Assembly (NCBI GenBank): GCA_035294225.1
Contig: DATGLH010000104.1
Coordinates: 1-64,000, forward strand
DNA length: 64,000 nt
From: Trebonia sp035294225
GTDB taxonomy: Bacteria; Actinomycetota; Actinomycetes; Streptosporangiales; Streptosporangiaceae
Direction: 5' to 3'
Below are positions 52,265 to 60,584 of the stretch, in pieces. The position numbers and the translations under genes were made by a program. Positions within the stretch are counted from its first letter, which is position 1. Each line of letters begins with the position of its first letter. The notes beneath the pieces are model-generated. The model saw nothing but the letters and a program-made list of their open reading frames with translations, was not told the origin of the DNA and ran no database searches.

Positions 52265-53301
52265 GTGACTACCGGTACCCGGACACGCTGCCGGTCACCA
52301 CCACCGGCGGCTGGGCGCGGCCGGGCTGGTGGGACATCCTCGCGGACGCGGAGAAGGAGGGCCGCTTCGGCCCGGCCGACCGCAGGGAGCTGTTCGACGA
52401 CTACTGCCGCCTGGCCATCTACGACCAGGAAACGGCCGGCCTGGACATCCTCACCGACGGCGAGCACCGCCGCCTGGGCTGGATCGAGGGCATCACCGGC
52501 TCGATGCCCGGCATCAAGATGCGCCCGCCCCCGCGCAAGCTCGGCGCGATCGGCTGGGACATGCTCCCGGTGTACGAGGTGCAGCGGCCGCTGGACGACA
52601 TCGAGTCGATCTGGGACTACACGAGCGAGTACGAGTTCCTGCGGGCGCACACCGGCCGCCGTCCCAAGGTCGGGATGCCCGGCCCGTACGGCATCACGAC
52701 CGAGCTGGACTTCAGCCCGGTCTACCGCAGCCGCCGCGACTGCGCCGAGGCGCTCGTGCCCGCCATCCGCGCCGATATCCGCAAGCTGGTGGCGGCCGGC
52801 TGCGACTACATCCAGATCGAGGAGCCGCTGACCCCCTCGCACGCCGCCGAGGACCGGACCGCGGAGAACATGGCGGACCTCATCAACAAGGTCGTCGACG
52901 GGATCACCGGCTGCACGTTCGTCGTGCACATCTGCTTCGGCTCGTTCCGCCGCCTGCCGTACGCCAAGCGCACCTACCGCTGGCTGTTCCCCGCGCTGCT
53001 CGACGCGAACGTGCACGGGTTCAGCCTGGAGTTCGCCGCCCGCGAGATGGCCGAGATCGACCTGGTGGGGGAGTGGGACCGCGAGCGCATCCTGTCCGCC
53101 GGGCTCATCGACATCAAGACGCACTACTCCGAGACGCCCGAGGACGTGATCGAGCGCGTCCGGACCTGCCTGCGGTACCGGGATCCCGAGCGCCTTGAGA
53201 TCTCGACCGACTGCGGCCTGCGCCGGGTCCCCCGGTACCTGGCGGTCAGCAAGATGTCCGCCGCCGCGCAGGCGGCCCGCCGCCTGCGGGAGACCGGCTG
53301 A
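52261..53301 (+). CDS. MetE-like cobalamin-independent methyltransferase (C-terminal zinc domain)
   Basis: A 346-residue UROD/MetE-like barrel corresponding to the catalytic half of cobalamin-independent methionine synthase, without the N-terminal half. All zinc ligands are present: His223 and Cys225 in VVHICFGS, Glu257 in GFSLEFAA and Cys318 in STDCGLRRVPR; Glu-to-Cys spacing of 61 equals that of E. coli MetE. Relatives include epoxyalkane:coenzyme M transferase and short archaeal MetE-like enzymes. It overlaps the phosphatase by ATGA, so it is the fourth gene of the coupled operon. Its thiol and methyl donor are unknown; a methoxylated aryl phosphate is an attractive guess. Confidence 0.88.
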   Translation: MSDYRYPDTLPVTTTGGWARPGWWDILADAEKEGRFGPADRRELFDDYCRLAIYDQETAGLDILTDGEHRRLGWIEGITGSMPGIKMRPPPRKLGAIGWDMLPVYEVQRPLDDIESIWDYTSEYEFLRAHTGRRPKVGMPGPYGITTELDFSPVYRSRRDCAEALVPAIRADIRKLVAAGCDYIQIEEPLTPSHAAEDRTAENMADLINKVVDGITGCTFVVHICFGSFRRLPYAKRTYRWLFPALLDANVHGFSLEFAAREMAEIDLVGEWDRERILSAGLIDIKTHYSETPEDVIERVRTCLRYRDPERLEISTDCGLRRVPRYLAVSKMSAAAQAARRLRETG

Positions 53302-53327
53302 CGCGCGAGGCCCTGGCCGGCCCGCCA

Positions 53328-53400
53328 GCCGGCAAGGGCCTCCGGGGAACGGGCCGGCAAGGGCCTCGGGGGAACGGGCCGGCAAGGGCCTCGGGGAACG
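53328..53400. repeat. 25-bp tandem repeat after the MetE-like gene
   Basis: Three consecutive units beginning GCCGGCAAGGGCCTC start at 53328, 53353 and 53378, nearly identical. Confidence 0.9.
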
Positions 53401-53427
53401 CGGCATGGCCGGCGTCCAGCGCCCGTT

Positions 53428-53490
53428 CATGATCGTGTAAGTTTTATGCACCTATACCGGAATTTTCTTTCATGGTGAATGATTTTTCGA
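53428..53490 (+). repeat. 63-bp dispersed AT-rich repeat, copy D
   Basis: Begins CATGATCGTGTAAG; matches copies A-C without gaps. Its right part contains the ATG of the DapA-like gene and its first six codons. Confidence 0.85.
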
Positions 53491-54401
53491 CTCGCCTGAC
53501 TGGTGTCGTGCCGGTTGTGCCGACGATTTTCCACGACGACCAGAGCGTCGACCTGGACGGCACGGCGCGCGTCGTGGACTACCTGATAGACGCCGGGGTC
53601 GACGGTCTGTGCCTGCTCGCCAACTACTCCGAGCAGTTCTCGCTGACCGACGCCGAACGCGACACGATCGCACGCACGCTCCTGGAGCGCGTTGCGGGGC
53701 GGCTCCCCGTGATCGTCACCACCAGCCATTACAGCGCCCGGGTCGCCGCCGCGCGCAGCCGCGCCGCGCAGGACATGGGCGCGGCGATGGTGATGCTCAT
53801 GCCGCCCTTCTTCGGGGCCACGCTCAGCGTTCCCGGGCCCGCGGTGATCGAGTACTTCAAGCAGGTCGCGGACGCGATCCAGATCCCGGTCATGGTGCAG
53901 GACGCGCCCTTGTCGCCGACGCCGCTGCCGGCCAGCCTGCTGATCGAGCTGGTCCGGCAGGTGCCCCAGGTGCAGTACGCCAAGATCGAGGTGCCGCAGG
54001 CCGCTGACAAGCTGCACTCGCTGGTCAGCGCCCTCGGCGAGGCCCTGCCCGGCCCCTTCGACGGAGAGGAATCGGTCACCTTGATCCCCGACCTGGACGC
54101 CGGGGCCAAGGGCACCATGCCAAGCTCAATGGTCCCCGCCGAACTCGGCCAGATCGTCGGCCGCTACCTGTCGGGCGACCGGGCCGGCGCCGTGAGCGCC
54201 TGGGAGGGCCTGCTGCCCCTCATCCATTTCGAGAACCGCCAGTGCGGCCTGCGCGCCCAGAAGATCCTGCTGGCCGAGGGCGGCATCATCGCCTCGGACC
54301 GGACGCGCGCGCCGCTCGGCCCGGTGCCGCCCAGGACCCGCCGCGGCCTGATCGAGCTGGCGGCGGCACGCGACCTGCTGATCATGCGCTGGGCACGATA
54401 G
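53472..54401 (+). CDS. dihydrodipicolinate synthase family aldolase/lyase
   Basis: A 309-residue DapA-family class I aldolase. Its Schiff-base lysine is in QYAKIEVPQA; VDGLCLLANYSEQFSLTDAER replaces the G-x-x-G-E motif of true DapA, so another substrate is likely, such as a 2-keto-3-deoxy acid. The ATG at 53472 lies inside dispersed repeat copy D (ATGGTGAATGATTTTTCG), and the first homologous residues are TRLTGVVPVVPTIF; the repeat therefore supplies the promoter-proximal sequence and first codons. No Shine-Dalgarno sequence is evident. Possibly associated with the preceding operon. Confidence 0.88.
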   Translation: MVNDFSTRLTGVVPVVPTIFHDDQSVDLDGTARVVDYLIDAGVDGLCLLANYSEQFSLTDAERDTIARTLLERVAGRLPVIVTTSHYSARVAAARSRAAQDMGAAMVMLMPPFFGATLSVPGPAVIEYFKQVADAIQIPVMVQDAPLSPTPLPASLLIELVRQVPQVQYAKIEVPQAADKLHSLVSALGEALPGPFDGEESVTLIPDLDAGAKGTMPSSMVPAELGQIVGRYLSGDRAGAVSAWEGLLPLIHFENRQCGLRAQKILLAEGGIIASDRTRAPLGPVPPRTRRGLIELAAARDLLIMRWAR

Positions 54402-54535
54402 CCGTGGATAAACGCACGATATAGCGGGCCCCGAGGCGGCCAGGCGGATAGTCTTGCCGGAAACGGCGACACAAACGCCCGGACGAGAACAGCATCGGAA
54501 TCTTCTGCGCGCAGCAATCCGCAAAGGAGCCGCCA

Positions 54536-56236
54536 TTGTCCGCATCGAGCGCCGGGAAGCTGATCGCCGGCAAGGTGGGGTACGGGCTGACCTGCCTGCT
54601 GGCGGCGGTGGCGCTTGTCGCATCGGGCTACGCGCACAAGGTCGTCGGCCTGGTCAGCGCGACCGGCGGCGGGATCGCCATCAACGGCAGCCCCGCGGTC
54701 GGCGCGATGAACATCCTGGTGATGGGCCTGGAGAGCCGGACCGACTTCGAGGGCAACGTGCTGCCGAACAGCCTGCTCACCGCCATGCACGCGGGCAACG
54801 CGTCAGCCGTCGCGGCAGGGCAGGTCGGCGCCCAGGACACGAACACGCTGATCCTCATCCACATCTTCGCGGGCGGCCAGCGGGCGGCCGGCTTCTCGGT
54901 TCCCCGCGATGACCTGGTCACCTACCCGCACGCCACCTACCTCGGGATCACCCGCGGGAAGATAGACCAGGCCTACGACTTCGCCTACAACCAGTCCCTG
55001 AGCCAGACCTACGGGTCGTCGATGAGCAGGAACGAGCGCTACAAGCTCGCCAACCAGGCGGGCCAGGCGTTCGAGATCGCCACGGTGGAGGCGGTCACCG
55101 GGGTGCGCGTGGACCACTTCGTCGAGGTGAACCTGTCCGGGTTCTACTACCTGGCCCAGGCGTTCGGCGGCATCGAGGTCTGCGTCAGGCCGGCGCCGGC
55201 CCAGGGCGGCCTCCCCGCCGGGGCGAACCTGCACGACAGCGCCTCCGGCTGGAACGCGGTGCGCGACGGCTACAACCTGAAGAAGGGGGGCGCCCAGTAC
55301 CTGCACCTGGCGGCGGACCAGTCGCTCGCGTTCGTCCGTGCCCGCGACACGCTCCCGGGCATCGACATCGGCCGCACCAAGCGGCAGCAGGCCGTCATCG
55401 ACTACGTGATCTGGGCGCTGCGGCACAGGGGCGTGTTCAGCGATCTCGGCACGCTCAACAGCCTGCTCAACACCGCGAGCAAGTACGTCCTCACGGACTC
55501 GACCTTCAACCCGCTCGATTTCGCCGCCAACATGCGCGCGCTCACCGGCAGCCACGTGTCGTTCCGGACCCTGCCGATCTCCGGCCAGGTAAACGGCATG
55601 CCGCTCAACGGCAGCAATCAGGACGTCAACCTTATCAACGTGCCCTACCTCCAGCAGTACGTGCGGAACGCCTTCTACCCGCAGCCCGCGGCCGGCAACG
55701 CCGCGGCGCCGCCCGGCAGCGCTGAGAAGACCGCCCCGGCCCCGGCGCCCTCGACGGTCACGGTGGACGTCTACAACGGCAGCGGCACGCCCGGGCTGGC
55801 CGGCATGGTCTCGCGGGCGCTCGCCGCCCTGGGCTACCGGGCCGGCGCCGTCGCCAACGCGCCGGCGCAGTCGCAGGCCGTCCAGCCGGCCACGCAGGTG
55901 TTCTACGGCGCCGGGGCGTCGGCGAACGCGGCGAAGATCGCGGCCAGGTTCGGCTCGACGGCGACGGCGCTGGCGTCCCTGCCCGCCGGCCACGTCGAAG
56001 TGCTGCTCGGCTCGACGGTGACCGCGCTGCCCGCGGGCCTCGCGCCGTCCGGCACGCCGACGGCGGGCACCCAGTCCGCGGGCACCCAGTCCGCCGGCGC
56101 GCCGGCCCCGGGCGCCAGCGCCGCGGATACGCCCGCGCCGTCGCCCTCGTCCACGGCGGGCGCGGACAACGGGGCGGCGGGCGGCGCCGTCACGGTCGCG
56201 CCGGACGCGAAGTACGGCATCCCCTGCGTCTACTGA
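54536..56236 (+). CDS. LytR-CpsA-Psr (LCP) family protein with LytR C-terminal domain
   Basis: A 566-residue envelope protein. One N-terminal membrane helix is followed by the LCP domain (MNILVMGLESRTDFEGN, GFSVPRDDLVTYP, VTGVRVDHFVEVNLSGFYYL, SLAFVRARDTLPGIDIGRTKRQQAVI) and a LytR_C domain (VTVDVYNGSGTPGLAGMVS) after a Pro/Ala linker. LCP enzymes attach anionic glycopolymers to peptidoglycan; the catalytic Arg cluster is present. The TTG start is supported by AAAGGAG six bases away. The coding 3' end (Cys-Val-Tyr-stop) is repeated just downstream. Confidence 0.93.
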   Translation: MSASSAGKLIAGKVGYGLTCLLAAVALVASGYAHKVVGLVSATGGGIAINGSPAVGAMNILVMGLESRTDFEGNVLPNSLLTAMHAGNASAVAAGQVGAQDTNTLILIHIFAGGQRAAGFSVPRDDLVTYPHATYLGITRGKIDQAYDFAYNQSLSQTYGSSMSRNERYKLANQAGQAFEIATVEAVTGVRVDHFVEVNLSGFYYLAQAFGGIEVCVRPAPAQGGLPAGANLHDSASGWNAVRDGYNLKKGGAQYLHLAADQSLAFVRARDTLPGIDIGRTKRQQAVIDYVIWALRHRGVFSDLGTLNSLLNTASKYVLTDSTFNPLDFAANMRALTGSHVSFRTLPISGQVNGMPLNGSNQDVNLINVPYLQQYVRNAFYPQPAAGNAAAPPGSAEKTAPAPAPSTVTVDVYNGSGTPGLAGMVSRALAALGYRAGAVANAPAQSQAVQPATQVFYGAGASANAAKIAARFGSTATALASLPAGHVEVLLGSTVTALPAGLAPSGTPTAGTQSAGTQSAGAPAPGASAADTPAPSPSSTAGADNGAAGGAVTVAPDAKYGIPCVY

Positions 56237-56250
56237 ACCGGATTCCCTGC

Positions 56251-56294
56251 GTCTACTGCACCGGGGCGGGCCCGTCTACTGCACCGGGGCGGGC
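56251..56294. repeat. direct repeat of the LCP gene 3' end
   Basis: A 21-mer that contains TCTACTGCACCGGGGCGGGC occurs at 56251-56271 and 56274-56294; a third, diverged copy covers the LCP stop codon. The rest of 56237-56400 is non-coding. Confidence 0.85.
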
Positions 56295-56345
56295 TAGCCC
56301 CGATCCGGCGCCCCGTCCGGCAGGGCCGAGTGTGCAGCAGGCGGT

Positions 56346-56359
56346 TTGAAACGTTATAA
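56346..56359. promoter_or_regulatory. LacI-type half-palindrome TTGAAACGTTATAA
   Basis: One of five sites with core TGAAWCGT. It lies downstream of the GH63-like gene rather than before a gene and is a direct repeat (13 of 14 bases) of the site at 57740. Confidence 0.4.
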
Positions 56360-56400
56360 AAATCGGGTCCGTGCCATGGGGGCGCGGTGCCGGCGGGGGC

Positions 56401-57666
56401 CTAGAACTCCGTCACCGCGACGCGGCCCTGGAGCCAGGCGATCATATTGAGCACGAGGAAGTTCCAGTTCTGGAACCCTTTCGTCATGATCGGCTCGCCC
56501 GTGTCGGGATGGTAGAACTCATGCAGCGCGCCCGAGGTCTCGAGGTCACGCCCGAAGAGCCGGACGGTTTTCTCAGCGAGTCCACGGGCGTCATCGTCGA
56601 AGCCGTACTTCACGAGCCCTCGGAACACCATGTAGTTGGCCATGCCCCAGACGGGCCCGAGCCAGTTGGACGGGTTGTTCGACGCGCGCAGGTTGTACAT
56701 TTTCTCTAGCCGCGAGAGGCTGCGAATCCCGTATGCCGCCGCGAAGGTGCGCGTGTCCCGAGCGCGCTCCAGCATCCGCTCCGCCTCCTCTGCCGATGCG
56801 AGCCCCGCCCACATCGGCAGGAAGCTAGACCAGCTGTCGATTCGCAGCAGCAGTGACGGCCAGGTGCGCGGTGCGCCGCGGTGCAGCCAGTCCGCAGGGT
56901 CAACCGGCCGCAGTGACAGGTCGGCGGAGTAGAAGGTGCCGTCTCGTTCGTCCCATAGGTGCGCCCGCATGGCATCGGCGAGGTCCTGGGCCTGCCGGCG
57001 CCTTCGGTCCGCCTCGGGGAGGTCGCGGAACTCCTCGAGCAGATACCCGTAGGCGAGGAGCTCGCGGTAGAGGAGGCTGTTCAGGTACACGGACGCCGTG
57101 CTCTTGTCCGGCCGGTAGAAGATCGACGGATCGTTGTCGACCCCGACCGCGAAGTCGGTCTGCCAGTAGGCGAGTCCGCTCTCGGCGTGCACGTGGCTCT
57201 CGAGGTAACGGTCGATGAAGCGGCCGATCGCTGCCATGTGCGGGCGGATCCAGTCCGCGGACCCGAGGCGCCGCACGAGAAGAGCGGCGTGCTGCGCTAG
57301 CACCGGCTTGTGCATGTTCTCGGCGAACCCGCCAGCGCGCGTGGGGTCGCCGTGCGTGAGAGCCGCGGCGGGCGTGAGCTGGATCGGGACGACGCCATCG
57401 TCATCGGCGTGGTCGAGGAAGTTCAGGATGCTGCCCTGTTCGTAGGCCGCGAACCGGCCCGGACGGCCAGTGTCAGCCTCCACCTGCCCGAGCACGATGC
57501 TGATCGACCACGAATCCCAGTCCCAGAGCGCTGCTGAGTAATAAGGCGATCCCGGGCTCGACGGCACCGTGTAGGGATGGGCTAGCTGGCCCGCGGGCTC
57601 GCGCGTCATCTGCTCGCAGCTCGTGCGGATGTGCTGTTCGAGAAGGCGCGTCCAGCGCTCAAGCAT
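56401..57666 (-). CDS. GH63-type (mannosylglycerate hydrolase-like, MGH1) glycoside hydrolase
   Basis: A 421-residue (alpha/alpha)6-barrel hydrolase. It has LWDWDSWSISIVLGQ, the acid Asp in VGVDNDPS, NWLGPVWGMANYMVFRG and the late Glu in ALHEFYHPDTGEPI, matching the MGH1-like clade of GH63/GH37 enzymes that hydrolyse mannosyl- or glucosyl-glycerate and related glucosides. Two ATG codons are adjacent; the second, five bases from GAGGAG, is chosen. The GC content is visibly lower than in neighbours, and it is flanked by near-identical 14-mers, so horizontal origin is likely. The divergent ABC importer probably supplies its substrate. Confidence 0.85.
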   Translation of the reverse strand: MLERWTRLLEQHIRTSCEQMTREPAGQLAHPYTVPSSPGSPYYSAALWDWDSWSISIVLGQVEADTGRPGRFAAYEQGSILNFLDHADDDGVVPIQLTPAAALTHGDPTRAGGFAENMHKPVLAQHAALLVRRLGSADWIRPHMAAIGRFIDRYLESHVHAESGLAYWQTDFAVGVDNDPSIFYRPDKSTASVYLNSLLYRELLAYGYLLEEFRDLPEADRRRRQAQDLADAMRAHLWDERDGTFYSADLSLRPVDPADWLHRGAPRTWPSLLLRIDSWSSFLPMWAGLASAEEAERMLERARDTRTFAAAYGIRSLSRLEKMYNLRASNNPSNWLGPVWGMANYMVFRGLVKYGFDDDARGLAEKTVRLFGRDLETSGALHEFYHPDTGEPIMTKGFQNWNFLVLNMIAWLQGRVAVTEF

Positions 57667-57739
57667 CATCGCTCCTCAGCCATGGGATTACCGAGAGTGC
57701 CAGTATGCGGTTACGGAGGGTGCCAGCCGGCCGAAGATA

Positions 57740-57753
57740 TTGAATCGTTATAA
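57740..57753. promoter_or_regulatory. LacI-type operator TTGAATCGTTATAA
   Basis: Located 74 bp upstream of the GH63-like gene; shares TTGAAWCGTTATAA with the 56346 site and the core with sites at 58062, 58112 and 63494. Confidence 0.55.
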
Positions 57754-58061
57754 ACGTTAGCCGGGAACGGGTTCGGGGATACTCCCGGCTTGCGCATGCC
57801 GCTTCCCGGCCCGCGGCCGCCCGCGCGGCCGCGGGCGGCGAGACTGCGGCGCACGTGGCCCACAGTGCGCACCTTCGCCCTAACGCTCGTATTACCGCAC
57901 GTCAACCGGGCCATGTCGGCCAACGATGACAAGCGGCCCGTCGCTCGGGCACTCCATCGCCAGCGCGGTACGGGGTGACTGAGACCCGCCCGTGCCCGGC
58001 TCTGGTCAGCTTCGCGGGCGCCAGGCCGGGAGACACCGAAACTCTGCGCGGCACTCTGGCT

Positions 58062-58075
58062 GTGAAACGTGTTAT
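58062..58075. promoter_or_regulatory. LacI-type operator overlapping the importer -35 box
   Basis: GTGAAACGTGTTAT ends at the first base of the TTGACA -35 hexamer, in a position to block RNA polymerase. Confidence 0.5.
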
Positions 58076-58103
58076 TGACAGTACCCTGGCCCGTGCCTAA
58101 CAT
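58075..58103 (+). promoter_or_regulatory. promoter of the ABC sugar importer operon
   Basis: TTGACA (58075-58080), a 17-bp spacer and TAACAT (58098-58103) give a near-consensus housekeeping promoter about 150 bp before the binding-protein gene. Confidence 0.75.
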
Positions 58104-58111
58104 ACCAGCAA

Positions 58112-58125
58112 CTTAAACGATTCAT
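58112..58125. promoter_or_regulatory. LacI-type operator just downstream of the -10 box
   Basis: CTTAAACGATTCAT (complement ATGAATCGTTTAAG) begins nine bases after the -10 hexamer, near the expected transcription start. Confidence 0.55.
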
Positions 58126-58255
58126 AGCATGTCCTGCGTCACGTGACGTCGCACCACGTGACGGTGGGTGAGGCGGCATACAGGCCGTCGGGACGCCCGC
58201 TCCCGCGTCATGACCATGGGCTCATGCCTGGTCTCCATCGAAGAAAGGATTCGAT

Positions 58256-59590
58256 GTGAAACGACAGATCACAAGGCCGCGGCGGGCGTTCCCGTTCGCC
58301 GCCGCGGCGGGCATCGGCGCGTGCGCGCTGGTGCTCGGCGCATGCTCCAGTTCCGGAGGCAGCAGCTCATCGGCATCCGGCGCTGGATCGTCGACCTTCT
58401 CGATCCTGTTTACCACCGAGGACTCGCAGACCCCGCAGGAGCTGGACAAGCTCGCCGCGGGCGCCTGCAAGGCCGAGGCGTCAGCGATGCCCATCAGCCT
58501 CCAGCAGACGCCCAGCTCCAACATCAACCAGAAGGTGGAACTGCTCGCCGGCCAGAACGACCTGCCGTTCATGTACGCCGCCGACAACAGCACGATCATC
58601 CCCGGCGGCACGTACTACAAAACGGGCAACGTCCTCGACATCGCCAAGGCGCTCTCCCAGCTGGGCGTGTCCAGCGACATGACGCCGGTCGCGGAGTCGA
58701 CGATCAAGCAGACCTTCGACGGGACGGTCCCCTCGGTGCCGTTCCAGTTCAACATCGAGGGGCTCTTCTACAACAAGAAGATCTTCGCCGAGCATAACAT
58801 CAGCGTGCCGACCACCTACGGCGAACTGCTCGCCGACGCGGCCAAGCTCAAGGCCGCCGGCGTCATCCCGTTCAGCGCCTCGGGGGCGACGGGGTGGACG
58901 ATCAGCCGCTGGATCGGAATCCTGCTGTTCCGCGAGCTCGGCCCGGACGCCATGCTGGCGATCAAGGACGGAAAGGCCAAGCTGACCGATCCCGAGTACG
59001 TGAAGGCGGCGGAGCAGGTCGCCGCCCTGGGCAAGGCGGGCTATTTCTCTCCCGGCATCACGAGCCTCGACTACAACTCGGCGATCGCCCAGTTCCTGAC
59101 CGGCAAGTCGGCCATGATGTACATGGGCACGTGGCTGCTGGCGCAGATTAACGACCCAACGCAGAACAAGGAGGGGAACAACATCGGGTTCATGCCGTTC
59201 CCAGCCGTGGCCGGCGGTGAGGGCTCGATTGGCCAGTACCCCGCCAACGCAGGCTCGCCGAACGTGATCAACGCCAAGCTGTACGGAAAGAACGGCCAGG
59301 CCTGGCTGAAGTGTATCGCCGAGAACTACGGCAGTGCCGCGCTGAAGGACCAGGGCACGTTCTCCGGGTTCAAGGTCAACACGCCGGTGCCGGATCTCCC
59401 GCCGCTGACGTCCGACATTCAGTCGATCATCAACAAGACGCAGCAGAGCGTGCTGTGGTTCGAGGCCTATTTCAACCAGAAGGCCAACGCGGACGCGGCC
59501 AACAACGCGGCCCCGCTGGTTACGGGGCAGATGAGCCCGCAGCAGTACATGAGCATCCTCCAGTCCGACCTGGACTCCGGCGGATCCTGA
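58256..59590 (+). CDS. ABC sugar transporter substrate-binding lipoprotein (family 1)
   Basis: A 444-residue lipoprotein. A twin-Arg-like signal region ends in the lipobox VLGACSSSG at about residue 28. The mature part has the family-1 solute-binding pattern (GLFYNKKIFAEHNISVPTTYGELL, GKSAMMYMGTWLLAQI). It binds an oligosaccharide or glycoside outside the membrane and delivers it to the two permeases downstream. GTG start with AAAGGA. A 16-bp perfect hairpin follows the gene. No ATPase gene is present, so a shared MsiK-type ATPase is probable. Confidence 0.93.
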   Translation: MKRQITRPRRAFPFAAAAGIGACALVLGACSSSGGSSSSASGAGSSTFSILFTTEDSQTPQELDKLAAGACKAEASAMPISLQQTPSSNINQKVELLAGQNDLPFMYAADNSTIIPGGTYYKTGNVLDIAKALSQLGVSSDMTPVAESTIKQTFDGTVPSVPFQFNIEGLFYNKKIFAEHNISVPTTYGELLADAAKLKAAGVIPFSASGATGWTISRWIGILLFRELGPDAMLAIKDGKAKLTDPEYVKAAEQVAALGKAGYFSPGITSLDYNSAIAQFLTGKSAMMYMGTWLLAQINDPTQNKEGNNIGFMPFPAVAGGEGSIGQYPANAGSPNVINAKLYGKNGQAWLKCIAENYGSAALKDQGTFSGFKVNTPVPDLPPLTSDIQSIINKTQQSVLWFEAYFNQKANADAANNAAPLVTGQMSPQQYMSILQSDLDSGGS

Positions 59591-59609
59591 CGGCACCGCG
59601 CGGCTGGCC

Positions 59610-59645
59610 GGGAGATGGTACCGGGCTCCCCCGGTACCATCTCCC
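59610..59645. terminator. 16-bp perfect hairpin between binding protein and permease genes
   Basis: GGGAGATGGTACCGGG (59610-59625) and its exact complement (59630-59645) enclose a four-base loop. No T-tract follows. It is probably a stabiliser or partial attenuator that gives more binding protein than permease, as at malE-malF. Confidence 0.65.
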
Positions 59646-59693
59646 CTCGCGGCCCGGCCCGGATCTGACCTTCGCGGCCTCGGGGAAAGGACG

Positions 59694-60584
59694 ATGAGAC
59701 ACATACTCAGCAACCGGCGGGCGATCGTGGCGTTCATCGCGCCCGCGCTCGTCGTCTACCTCGGCGTCATCGTCGTGCCGGCCGTCTGGTCGCTCGTCTA
59801 CTCCTTCTTCAAGGGGACACCGGCGCTCGGGTTCCATTTCGTCGGCATCGCCAACTTCAGGCAGCTGTGGACCGACCCCACGGTGCGGCAGACGCTGCTG
59901 TTCACGATCAAGTACACGGTCGTGCTGCTGACCTGCCAGATCGTATTCGGCTACCTGCTGGCGCTGTTCTACATCTTCGTGCTGCGCCGTTCGTCAACGA
60001 TCATCCGCACGCTGGTCTTCTTCCCTGTCGTGCTGCCGCCTGTCGCCGTGGCGCTGCTGTTCAACAAGCTTTTCGCGATCGCGCCGCAGGTGGGCCCGGT
60101 GAACTCGGTGCTCCAGCTTCTCGGCATATCCCCGGTCGACTGGTTCGCCACCGGAACCGCCGCGTTCGTGGTGATCATCGTGATGGACCTGTGGCGGTCG
60201 GCGGGCTTCTACGCCGTCCTGCTCTACGCCGGGCTCGTCGACATCCCCGAGGACGTGATCGAGTCGGCCCGCATCGACGGCGCCGGCGGCTGGCGGCTGG
60301 TGAGGCACATCATCCTGCCGTTGTCGAAGCCGATCGTCATCGCCTCGGTCATCTTCGGCCTGAACGCGGACCTGAAGGTGTTCGACTCGATCCTCGCCCT
60401 CAACAACGGCGGCCCAGGCACGGAGACCACCCCGCTGAACCTGTACATGTTCCAGACGTCGTTCCTGTACAACGACTACGGCTACGGAAGCACCATCGCC
60501 ATGCTCATCACCGTGCTGTGCCTCGCCGGGACAGTGCTCGTGTTCCGGTCGTCACGCCGCCAGGTGGAGAGGGAGGCCGTCTGA
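59694..60584 (+). CDS. ABC sugar transporter permease 1
   Basis: A 296-residue MalF-type permease with six hydrophobic segments. The EAA loop reads ESARIDGAGGWRLVRHIILP. It forms the channel with the next gene product. ATG with GGGGAAAGGACG. It overlaps the following gene by one base (TGATG). Confidence 0.94.
   Translation: MRHILSNRRAIVAFIAPALVVYLGVIVVPAVWSLVYSFFKGTPALGFHFVGIANFRQLWTDPTVRQTLLFTIKYTVVLLTCQIVFGYLLALFYIFVLRRSSTIIRTLVFFPVVLPPVAVALLFNKLFAIAPQVGPVNSVLQLLGISPVDWFATGTAAFVVIIVMDLWRSAGFYAVLLYAGLVDIPEDVIESARIDGAGGWRLVRHIILPLSKPIVIASVIFGLNADLKVFDSILALNNGGPGTETTPLNLYMFQTSFLYNDYGYGSTIAMLITVLCLAGTVLVFRSSRRQVEREAV

Larger units (their letters stand above)
57667..58255. other. 589-bp divergent regulatory region between the GH63-like gene and the ABC importer
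   Basis: No credible gene is seen in either strand. It holds LacI-type sites at 57740, 58062 and 58112, a consensus promoter at 58075-58103 for the importer, and an AAAGGA ribosome binding site just before 58256. The middle 300 bases are GC-rich and without recognisable elements. Confidence 0.75.

Noticed and set aside
57711..58103. A 130-codon minus-strand frame in the divergent sugar-locus region
   Set aside because: No homology, no ribosome binding site, and it covers the promoter and operator elements of the ABC importer.
59610..59645. The 16-bp hairpin as a full intrinsic terminator
   Set aside because: No T-run follows and the permease genes downstream have no promoter of their own that I can see, so it is more likely a processing or attenuation element.
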